DNA of 52,442 bases. Source: Welwitschia mirabilis. Taxonomy: Eukaryota > Gnetophyta > Gnetopsida > Welwitschiales. The stretch is taken from positions 237,795,180 through 237,847,621 of the forward strand of contig JBOZIK010000001.1 of NCBI GenBank assembly GCA_051453625.1. The letters run 5' to 3'. Position 1 is the first letter of the stretch; every line of letters starts with the position of its first letter. Position numbers and translations under genes: made by a program. Shown one piece after another: positions 45,301 through 52,442 of this stretch. Under the pieces are notes generated by a model, which did not search any database, had not been told where the DNA came from, and saw nothing but the letters and a program-made list of their open reading frames with translations.

Positions 45301-46120
45301 GCATAATGAATGAACCTCATGGACTTCTGAATATCCTACTAAGCAAGATCAGAAATGTCAAAGTACTAATAAATCCACATTATAAGAAAAGGATATGGTA
45401 GGAAGTGCCTCTTGTGAAGTTGAAGCTGACTTGTCATGTGCTTTAGCATAAGGCCAAGAGCATTAATTTTACATCTTCGATCCAATGAGTAGATAAGAAA
45501 GACCCAGTAGTTGGAGAGTTTATCTCTATGCCTGGAAACCATAAGGAAATTGTATGACAAAATTAAATGCAAAAGAGAAAACCTGGGAAGAATTTGTAAG
45601 GCTTTAAGGATCTTCTTCCAAGTGAGAGCAGTTCCACACACATGCTGAGTGGCAATGTCCTTTTTTTTAAAGGACTCAACCATGAGCCACTATTCTCCCA
45701 TGTTTCCTCGAGGTAGCATAATGAATGAAGCTATTAGATAAACAGTTATGTGTAATTCATGGCCAAAAATAGAGATAATAAAAGTAGATTCGTAGCATCA
45801 AATCTAGAATTTGAATAGAATAAGCAAGTGATTAATGAGGCTAAACTTAAAATGCTTTTTAAAATATTCAATTTGCTCTGAACTCATTTTTAAAAAGATG
45901 TAACTAGGAAGTTTGACCAATAGACTTCTTTCTTCTCTTTTTAGTGCCCTCTCCTAACTGCTAAGAATTTATTTGAAGACTAGATCTGAAGAGAAAATGT
46001 AAAAAAGGAGAAGAGATGGTTATAAGAGCTAAGGAAAATGATAAGGGAGCAAAAAAGGAAATAAGGATTTAACAAGAGGTGGAAGCATTTTAAAATCCAC
46101 GAAACACTACCTTTAATGTA
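45300..46120 (-). pseudogene. ORF resembling plant-specific transposon-protein domain, copy 1
   Basis: The minus-strand open frame 45683-45366 (105 codons) runs KKDIATQHVCGTALTWKK, LQILPRFSLLHLILSYNFL, HRDKLSNYWVFLIYSLDRRC, KINALGLMLKHMTSQL and FLPYPFLIMWIYQYFDI. The order (HRDxxS, VFLIxxLxxRxINxGxLMxxHM, LPYxxLL) is what I remember from the C-terminal half of the 'putative plant transposon protein' domain found in many plant retroelement ORFs. Upstream (MSSEQIEYF near 45900) would be the N-terminal part with stops. It is preceded by a pyrimidine-rich leader. Similarity is from memory only. Confidence 0.5.
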
Positions 46121-47464
46121 AGTGACTAATCAATAATATTAGTTAACCTGTGTAAAATTTTAAAATTTAAACTATAAGGTGGTAATCAATTGTAAATTAT
46201 AAGCAGTCGATCCTATAAGAGGAAGATTTTATAAGAAAATACTAAGACAAGGCCAGTCAACTTCAAGACAATAAGTGGTAAACCTGATATAACCANNNNN
46301 NNNNNNNNNNNNNNNNNNNNNNNNNNNNNNNNNNNNNNNNNNNNNNNNNNNNNNNNNNNNNNNNNNNNNNNNNNNNNNNNNNNNNNNNNNNNNNNAGCAA
46401 GATCAGAAATGTCAAAGTACTGATAAATCCACATTATAAAAAAAGGATATGGTAGGGAGAGACTCTAGTGAAGTTGAAGTTAACTTGTCATGTGCTTTAG
46501 CATAATGCCAAGAGCATTAATTTTTCATCTTCAATTCAATAAGTAGATAAGAAAGACCCAGTAGTTGGAGAGTTTATCTCTATGCTCGGCAACCATAAGG
46601 AAATTGTATGACAAAATTAAATGCAAAAGATAAAACTTGGGAAGAATTTGTAAGGCTTTGAGGGTCTTCTTCCAAGTAAGAGCAACTCCACACATATGCT
46701 GAGTGGCAATGTCCTTTTTTTTAAAGGACTCAGCCATGAGCCACTATTCTTCCATGTTTCCTCGAGGTAGCATAATTAATGAAGCTATTAGATAAATAGT
46801 TATGTGTAACTTATGGCCAAAAATATAGATAATAAAAGTGGAGTGGTAGCATCAAATCTAGAATTTGAATAGAATAAGCAAGTGATTAACGGATATCACA
46901 TGCCTAAAACATGAAGGAAGTAACTCTAGTTCACTTCCTTAAGAAAAGTATGGACCTCTCTCAAACTAAGAAACTACATAATTTTACAAGTCCTCTCCAA
47001 TGTAATGGGGCTAAACTCAAAATTCTTTTTAAAATACTCAATTTGCTCTGAACTCATTTTTAAAAAGATGTAACTATGAAGTTTAATAATAAACTTCATT
47101 CTTCTCTTTTTAGTACCCTCTCCTAACTACTAAGAAGTTATTTCAAGACTAGATCTGAAGAGAAAATGTGAGAAAGGAGAAGAGAGGGTTATAAGAGCTA
47201 AGGAAAATGATAAGAAAGCAGAAAAGGAAATGAGGATTTGACAAGAGGTGGATGCATTTAAAAATCCACAGAACACCACCTTCAATGTGAGTAACCAATC
47301 AATAATATTAGTTAACCTATGTAAAATTTTAAAATTTAAACTATAAGGTGGTAATCAACTATAAATTATGAGCAGTCAATCCTACGAGAGGAAGATTTTA
47401 TAAGAAAATAATAAGACAAGGTTAGACAACTTGAATGCAATAAGTGGTAGACCTAATATAACCA
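45342..47464. repeat. Direct duplication (about 1 kb) flanking gap 46296-46395
   Basis: 45342-46295 is repeated at 46396-47464. Copy 2 has about 126 extra bases at 46885-47010 that contain readable coding sequence, so copy 1 carries a deletion there. Confidence 0.9.
46396..47180 (-). pseudogene. ORF resembling plant-specific transposon-protein domain, copy 2 (longer)
   Basis: Open frame 46737-46531 is the same as copy 1 with few changes. Upstream on the minus strand, the 126 bases missing from copy 1 encode a LERTCKIMQFLSLREVH-like piece, and then YPLITCLFYSNSRFD. The latter resembles the YPELVRxFYANL signature near the N-terminus of this domain class. ATG candidates lie near 47060 (MSSEQIE). 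Together the two copies show about 200 codons of a once-coherent protein. Not retroviral gag or pol by any motif I can see. Confidence 0.5.
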
Positions 47465-47567
47465 GCAAAATATCTTAATAAGGTTAATCATAGAAGAATG
47501 AATGGTTAACTCATTAACAAGAAGATATAATAGTAAATGCTAAGATGAATCCAGTCTATCCAAATAT
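47181..47567 (-). other. Pyrimidine-rich leader and LTR-like sequence upstream of the ORF
   Basis: On the minus strand a CT-rich run (CCCTCTCTTCTCCTTTCTCA at about 47190-47170) precedes the ORF like a 5' untranslated leader. Further upstream are GATCGACTGC-like motifs also seen in the LTRs of this window. Ends at a 92-N gap (47568-47659). Confidence 0.4.
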
Positions 47568-47689
47568 NNNNNNNNNNNNNNNNNNNNNNNNNNNNNNNNN
47601 NNNNNNNNNNNNNNNNNNNNNNNNNNNNNNNNNNNNNNNNNNNNNNNNNNNNNNNNNNNGGGTTTAATTTGATATAACAAAGAAAGTCT

Positions 47690-47915
47690 TAAACCCATCA
47701 ACTAAACTCTAATATTTAGTTGAGGTTGGGTTTTTTAAGTCTTTTTCAAACAAGATACCCAAAAAGTAACAAAGTATAGTAAAGTAATCAAATAATAAAT
47801 GTTTTATAAAAATATTGACCAATTAATCTTGAGTACATACATATTCCAGTATAATAAATTTCTTTGTACAAAGTCTCAAATAAAGTGATACCTAGGATCG
47901 ATGTACTTAGTTCAA
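47690..47915 (-). pseudogene. Copia RNase H C-terminus remnant
   Basis: Minus-strand reading: TKYIDPRYHFI, stop, DFVQRNLLYWNMY, then after a frameshift LVNIFIKHLLFDYFTILCYF and LGIL. This matches the end of copia pol, TKHIDIRHHFIRDxVExGxI and QLADIFTKPLxxDxFxxLRxELGIL. It lies on the same strand as, and upstream of, the transposon-protein-like ORF. Confidence 0.8.
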
Positions 47916-47939
47916 GTTTGGTGATAGCTCTTTATCTTT

Positions 47940-47982
47940 CTTTCTTTATTTTTGTCATTGATATCAAAGGGGGAGAAAATAT
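47940..47982 (+). promoter_or_regulatory. Polypurine tract of a plus-strand copia 3' end
   Basis: TCATTGATATCAAAGGGGGAGAAAATATGG parallels 42525-42560 of copia E, including the CTCTTTATCTTTCTTTCTTTAT run before it. It directly precedes the LTR at 48016 and abuts, head to head, the minus-strand RNase H tail that ends near 47915. Confidence 0.7.
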
Positions 47983-48015
47983 GGTGTTTTAAAATTTTGA
48001 ATAATGTTTTAAACT

Positions 48016-49845
48016 TGTTAAGAACCTATTATCATTGATTAAGTTAACAAGTTTTTATGGATTTAGTTATTATGGAGAGATTTTCCATCACCGAGCAACC
48101 ACTATATAAATCCAGGAAATTGACTTATTAAATAAACATATACTAAATAACAAGCAGGAAACCATATAAAATTTAAAGGGTGACNNNNNNNNNNNNNNNN
48201 NNNNNNNNNNNNNNNNNNNNNNNNNNNNNNNNNNNNNNNNNNNNNNNNNNNNNNNNNNNNNNNNNNNNNNNNNNNNNNNNNNNNGGTGTTTTAAAATTTT
48301 CAATAGTGTTTTAAACTTGTTAAGAACCTATTATCATTGATTAAATTAACACGTTTTTATGGAGTTAGTTATTATGCAAAGATTTTTCATCATCGAGTAA
48401 CCACTATATAAATCCAGGAAATCGATTTATTATATAAACATACACTGAATAACAAGTAGGAAACCATATAAAATTTAAAGGGTGACTAAACTATTAGTAA
48501 GGTAAAACTACTTCAATATCGGGTGACTGATATTTCAAGTTAGGATGACTAAACTATTAATCAGATGAAAACCAGTTCTAACACGGGAAACCATGCATGT
48601 TACATAGGGTAACTAACTTTAGAATCTGTTATAGATTGAGATAAATAAGGTGATCTATAATATGCTTAAGGGAAACCAAACTGTATTCTACAAATTTCAT
48701 TCTACTAATAGTCAAGATGATTGAGTGTTTAATTAATGGTGACCTCGAACTATCAAGAAATGATCATAAAGAGGTTGATCAAGATTTCAAATTAAGACAA
48801 CCTAAATAAGGTTAACCCCATATTTATTAAAGTATAACTAAATGTTTCTATAAAATATATTGACAAATCTGAGTTAAGAAAGAGTGGCTGAACAAACCAT
48901 ATAAAGGTGACCAAAAGTTCCTATTTAACAGACTGATAAATCTGAGTGAAAGAAGGATGACTGAATGAAATAGACAAGGGTGATTGAATACTAGGATGAC
49001 TAAGTTTATTTTAAGGTTAACCCAAAATATTACAAATATAATCATTATATTTTGACGGTTCATTAAAAAGTGTGAAATCCATTACAATAGTCTGCTTTTT
49101 GTCTTCAAACGGCTAACTCTTTTGGCTACTCTATTTAAATAGTTTTCTTTCTAAAGTAAAGGTTACCTTTTTTGATATTAAATTATTACATCAATCATTT
49201 TGTACTTGAACAACTGTAAGTTCATATTTCTTTTAGGAGCTTGTCTTTGTACCATCACTTATAAGAGATTTTTNNNNNNNNNNNNNNNNNNNNNNNNNNN
49301 NNNNNNNNNNNNNNNNNNNNNNNNNNNNNNNNNNNNNNNNNNNNNNNNNNNNNNNNNNNNNNNNNNNNNNNNNTCTTTTTGGCTACTCTATTTAAATAGT
49401 TTTCTTTCTAAATTAAAGATTACCTTTTTTGATATTGAATTATTACATCAATCATTTTTTACTTGAACAACTGTAAGTTCATATTTCTTTTAGGAGCTTA
49501 TCTTCGTACCATCACTTATAAGAGCTTTTTGTACCTTTTGTTCCTATGGAGTATAAATGTGCATTTGTACACTTTGCTTATATACTTTCCTTCGTGGTTG
49601 TGGATCAGTTCTAAAATCCTCTGGTGAATGTATAGATTTATGATGAGCTTGTAAACCAACCTTTAAAGTTAAACTATGCCAGTGAGAGATAGGTGGTCTA
49701 AGAGCTAAAGGGTGATGTCTATCCACCATTAAAATATTTTGTGATTTTTGATGATGTGTTTGACTTTTATTTATAGGTATTCAAAGTGGATAAATATTTT
49801 TCTTATGGCCTATTCACCCCCCTCTAGGGTCAATCTATATTTTTA
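48016..49845 (+). repeat. LTR of copia family F (with gap-associated copies)
   Basis: Starts TGTTAAGAACCTATT at 48016, repeated at 48318 after gap 48185-48284 (47983-48184 and 48285-48486 are duplicates of 202 bases each). Ends before a primer-binding site near 49848, after CTATTCACCCCCCTCTAGGG, a phrase typical of plant copia LTR ends. A second gap, 49274-49373, has duplicates 49118-49273 and 49374-49530. The middle (48480-49060) carries many GGTGACT-like motifs. Minus-strand frames at 48303-48088, 49063-48848 and 49729-49544 are inside the LTR and not genes. Confidence 0.72.
49130..49142 (+). promoter_or_regulatory. Putative TATA element of family F LTR
   Basis: CTATTTAAATAG, a palindrome containing a TATTTAAAT box, in GGCTACTCTATTTAAATAG. 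Conserved in the duplicate at 49387-49398. Placed about 450 bases before the LTR end when duplication is removed. Confidence 0.45.
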
Positions 49846-49847
49846 AT

Positions 49848-49859
49848 TAGTATCAGAGA
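49848..49859 (+). promoter_or_regulatory. Primer-binding site of copia family F (degraded)
   Basis: TAGTATCAGAGA matches 10 of 12 bases of TGGTATCAGAGC, with G-to-A at the second base. It follows the LTR end and precedes gag by about 50 bases. Confidence 0.75.
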
Positions 49860-49910
49860 AATGTTGAGAAAGAAATCCTAATAGATCTCTACTCTAATAA
49901 ACCCTAGAAA

Positions 49911-50416
49911 ATGATTTATCCCTTAGAAAGAAATTCTGTTACAAAGCTTACCTTCTTTAATAAAACCAACTATAGTTATTGGAAGGAAAAAATAAGGATC
50001 TTTGTTTAATCCATTAACCTTGAGATATGGGATTCTATTACTAATTGCTATTAGCTTCCTACTATGTAGGATCCTGTAATTAAGATAACTACTCTAAAGA
50101 ACAAAGACAAGTGAACACCTAAAAAAAAGTTGATAGCATCTTACAATTTCAAAAGACTAAATGCCATCTTCTATACCATAGGTCTATAAGATTTCAAATG
50201 TATAGTAAATTGCACCATAGCAAAAGAAGAATGGGATATCTTATATACCATTCATGAAGAAACTAACTAGTAAAGTAGGCTAAGCTTTAGATGCTCATCA
50301 CTCAGTTCGAAGATCTCAAGATAGAAGAAAATAAAGGTGTAAATGATTTTTTCACAAAACTAATAGATATTGTTAATTCTATGCATGTCCTAGGTGAAAC
50401 CATCAAGGCGTCAAGA
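49911..50416 (+). pseudogene. Copia gag N-terminus and capsid, element F, copy 1
   Basis: ATG at 49911, then KLTFFNKTNYSYWKEKIRIF, stop for Gln, SINLEIWDSI, SYNFKRLNAIFYTIG, CTIAKEEWDIL, and, one frame on, FEDLKIEENKGVNDFFTKLI and DIVNSMHVLG. These match copia gag: LPxFNGxNYxYWKxRMxxFL, WDxVxxGY, TAKEAWDxL and EDExISEFxxRFxDIVNxLxxLG. Stops include CAA to TAA, CAG to TAG and TGG to TGA. Ends at gap 50417-50516. Confidence 0.88.
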
Positions 50417-50908
50417 NNNNNNNNNNNNNNNNNNNNNNNNNNNNNNNNNNNNNNNNNNNNNNNNNNNNNNNNNNNNNNNNNNNNNNNNNNNNNNNNNNNN
50501 NNNNNNNNNNNNNNNNATATGGGATTCTATTACTAATGGCTATTATCTTCCTACTATGCAGGATCCTATAACTAAAATAACTACTCTCAAGAGTAAAGAT
50601 AAGTGGATACCTCAAAAAACGTTAACAACATCTTACAATTTCAAAAGACTGAATGCCATCTTCTATATCATAGGTTCATAAGATTTAAAATGCAGAGTAA
50701 ATTACACCATAGCAAAAGAATAATGGGATATCTTATAGATCATTCATGAAGAAACTAGCTAGTGAAGGAGGCTAAGCTTCAGATGCTCATCACTTAGTTC
50801 GAAGATCTCAAAATGAAAGAAAATGAAGGTGTAAATGATTTTTTCACAAAACTAATAGATATTGTTAATTCTATGCATCTCCTAAGTGAAATCATTAAGG
50901 CGTCAAGA
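50025..50908. repeat. Direct duplication flanking gap 50417-50516 (392 bases each)
   Basis: 50025-50416 and 50517-50908 align end to end with no indel. By hand I count about 41 mismatches (roughly 10%), about three quarters of them transitions. Copy 2 restores Gln and Trp codons that are stops in copy 1, but other stops are shared. Confidence 0.93.
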
Positions 50909-51161
50909 GAAGTACGCAAAGCATTAAGATCCTTACCTAAGAGATTTGAGTCCAAAGTAATAGCCATCAAAGAAAGCAAGGACCTGAATATCATGAAGAT
51001 GGATGAACTCTAAGAAAACCTTCACATATTTGAACTGAAATTTAAAAAGTAGAAGAAGAAAAGTGTAGCATTGATAGTTGCTTATGAAACCCTGACATCA
51101 AGAAAGGATCTGACCAAGAACTAGAAAGTGAAGATGAAGTAGCTATTTTAGCTAGAAGATT
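50517..51161 (+). pseudogene. Copia gag capsid, element F, copy 2
   Basis: Begins IWDSITNGYYLPTMQDPITK, with Trp kept in DKWIPQ, then FTKLIDIVNSMHLLSE, ASREVRKALRSLPKRFESKV and IAIKESKDLNIMKMDEL, followed by a stop and ENLHIFELKF. This is the UBN2 capsid core of copia gag (VRKILRSLPxRFxxKVxAIEESKDLxxMxxxEL). The open frame 50813-51013 is its longest intact piece; the antisense frame 50994-50794 is a shadow. Ends at gap 51162-51261. Confidence 0.9.
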
Positions 51162-51450
51162 NNNNNNNNNNNNNNNNNNNNNNNNNNNNNNNNNNNNNNN
51201 NNNNNNNNNNNNNNNNNNNNNNNNNNNNNNNNNNNNNNNNNNNNNNNNNNNNNNNNNNNNNAAAGCAAGGACCTAAATATCATGACAATGGATGAGCTCT
51301 AAGAAAACCTTCACATATTTGAACTAAAATTTGAAAAGTAGAAGAAGAAAAGTGTAGCATTAATAGTTGCTTATGAAACCTCGATATTAAGAAAGGATCT
51401 AACCAAGAATTAGAAAGTGAAGAGGAAGTGACTATTTTAGCTAGAAGATT
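50973..51450. repeat. Direct duplication flanking gap 51162-51261 (189 bases each)
   Basis: 50973-51161 and 51262-51450 align without indels; I count about 16 mismatches. Three stop codons in gag (after DEL, after the LKF piece, and before KVK) occur at the same place in both copies. Confidence 0.93.
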
Positions 51451-51900
51451 CAAGTTCTTCATGTAACAAAGGCAAAATGGAGGTTAATCTAGGAAACCAC
51501 AAAAAAGAAAAGAGGAAGGATGATAATATATCCAATGCTACTCTTGCAAAGGTTTTTGTCACACATCAAGTATTTATCCCAATAATAAAAAGGATGATAA
51601 AAGAAAAGGAAAGAAAGTTTTTTTAGCAACATGGGATGATGAAGAAAGTAAGAGTAAATAGAACTCAGATTCAGAGTGAGGTGGAATTTCTCTCGTAGCG
51701 TCTATAGATGAAAAGGTATGTTCCTCACACACCATTAATTCTTTTGATGATAATGATTCTCTTAGTGAAATAGAAGTAAAACTCTATATGGAATATCAAA
51801 ATATGGATCTTAAAGTAAACAATCTCAAGAAAGAAAATAAAAATATATTAGATAAGCTAGAATCTAGAGAAATAAAAATTAGAATTTGAAAAACAAACTT
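51262..51900 (+). pseudogene. Copia gag C-terminus with broken zinc knuckle, element F
   Basis: After the duplicated capsid end, a basic stretch leads to a CCHC knuckle at 51536-51577, CYSCKGFCHTSSIY, with the last Cys changed to Tyr (TAT). Then KKDDKRKGKKVFLATWDDEE and an acidic, Asn-rich linker (FDDNDSLSEIEVKL), and a coiled coil (YMEYQNMDLKVNNLKKENKN). This is the usual copia order: knuckle, KKALxATWDD, coiled coil. Several stops. Confidence 0.85.
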
Positions 51901-52236
51901 GATTCTAATTCATTATTGTCTAAAGGGACTTTATCTAGTAAACATTCTTCTAGTTTTTTTAATACTTGGTTAAATCATGTTTCTTATCTCAAGTTTTTAT
52001 TTAAAGTAAATTTCAAATACTCTTTATCAAATATTACTTACTAATATTACAATAAAAAGGGTCACTTAAAGATTGATTATATTTTTCATAAAAGTTGGTT
52101 TTTTCTCTCCATGATAGGTTCTAAGTTTATCTTCTCTCTAAAGTCTAATCAAAGTTGAAATAAAAAGAAATGCATGAGTTGAATTCCAAAGTTCTTAAAG
52201 AAAAGCTTATTAATTCAAATGGCTTTAAAAGCAACT
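51901..52236 (+). pseudogene. Copia gag-protease linker, element F
   Basis: Ser-rich reading near 51905-51960 (NSLLSKGTLSSKHSS-like) and a second knuckle-like trace YCNKKGHLK near 52038-52070 lie where Sirevirus/Tork polyproteins have the linker between gag and protease. Highly degraded. Confidence 0.5.
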
Positions 52237-52442
52237 AATCATACTTACTAATATTTTGATATTAATTGCTATAGATATATGACAGGTGATAAGTCCAACT
52301 TCATCAAATTCAAGAAATATGATGGAGGAGAAGTGATATTTGACAATAATGAAAGAGCTCGAATTGAAGGGATTAGAAGCATTAATGAAGGTAATTTACC
52401 TTATATTCATAATGTGTTATTTATTAATGGCTTAAAGCATAA
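52237..52442 (+). pseudogene. Copia aspartic protease start, element F, truncated by window end
   Basis: Frame from 52237: NHTY, stop, YFDINCYRYMTGDKSNF, then DGGEVIFDNNERARIEGI and PYIHNVLFINGLKH. This matches copia protease WYLDSGCSRHMTGDxSxF, GGxVTFGDNxKGKIxGIG and IxDVLLVDGLKHNLLSISQL. The catalytic Asp is kept (52258-52260), but the Ser-Gly of D-S-G is Ile-Asn and the preceding Trp is a stop. Integrase would follow outside the window. Confidence 0.9.

Larger units (their letters stand above)
48016..52442 (+). mobile_element. Ty1/copia element F, plus strand, running off the window
   Basis: LTR (48016-49845), primer-binding site, gag (49911-51900) and start of the protease (52237-52442) on one strand in canonical copia order. 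Integrase, RT and RNase H should follow beyond the window. Inactivated by many stops, some shared by the duplicated segments. The LTR family is the same as the minus-strand end at 44.1 kb. Confidence 0.85.

Noticed and set aside
49544-49729. 61-codon minus-strand frame with His/Pro-rich reading
   Set aside because: Falls inside the copia F LTR next to its end; no homologous domain recognised.

Overview
The window looks like nuclear heterochromatin from a flowering plant (angiosperm); I cannot name the species. It is very AT-rich and has no intact gene, no tRNA or rRNA gene that I could see, and no CRISPR array. Everything recognisable is decayed LTR retrotransposon, both Ty3/gypsy (Athila/Tat-like) and Ty1/copia (several Sirevirus/Tork-like families). 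Identifications come from reading degraded frames and recognising family motifs by eye; no database search was run.

Layout, left to right. 1-6.8 kb: non-coding repeats. 6.8-12 kb: a long minus-strand gypsy polyprotein in the order protease (11.9-11.5 kb), reverse transcriptase (10.8-10.0), RNase H (9.8-9.5), integrase (9.2-8.6), integrase C-terminus (8.5-8.2, second copy 7.5-7.2); the protease end is repeated at 13.9-14.5 kb. 16.5-21 kb: a copia element with LTRs and gag but no pol. 22-24.2 kb: a plus-strand gypsy RT-RNase H. 24.3-25.3 kb: a less AT-rich segment of unknown origin. 27.4 kb: a minisatellite of exactly 43 bp period. 28.65-29.85 kb: a minus-strand copia RT-RNase H. 29.88-37.09 kb: a plus-strand gypsy element (LTR, primer-binding site, gag, protease, start of RT), apparently inserted into that copia RT. 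37.09-44.06 kb: a plus-strand copia element (LTR, perfect primer-binding site, gag, polypurine tracts, LTR; no pol) inserted in the gypsy RT. 44.06-47.9 kb: minus-strand material with an LTR end, an unusual ORF resembling plant-specific 'transposon protein' domains, and a copia RNase H tail. 48.0-52.4 kb: a plus-strand copia LTR, gag and protease start, running off the window.

Two patterns cross the whole window. First, 22 of the 36 N-gaps are immediately followed by a second, diverged copy of the sequence just before the gap; the copy then continues into new sequence. This suggests unmerged overlapping contig ends (haplotypes or homeologues) or old tandem duplication, so the true locus is probably about 12 kb shorter than the window. 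Second, inactivating changes are dominated by G-to-A and C-to-T: Trp and Gln to stop, protease Asp to Asn, zinc-ligand Cys to Tyr, and a gypsy primer-binding site differing from its usual form only by transitions. That is the signature of long-term decay of methylated DNA. No working multi-gene system was found. The most unusual item is the ORF lying between copia RNase H and a 3' LTR at 45-47 kb.
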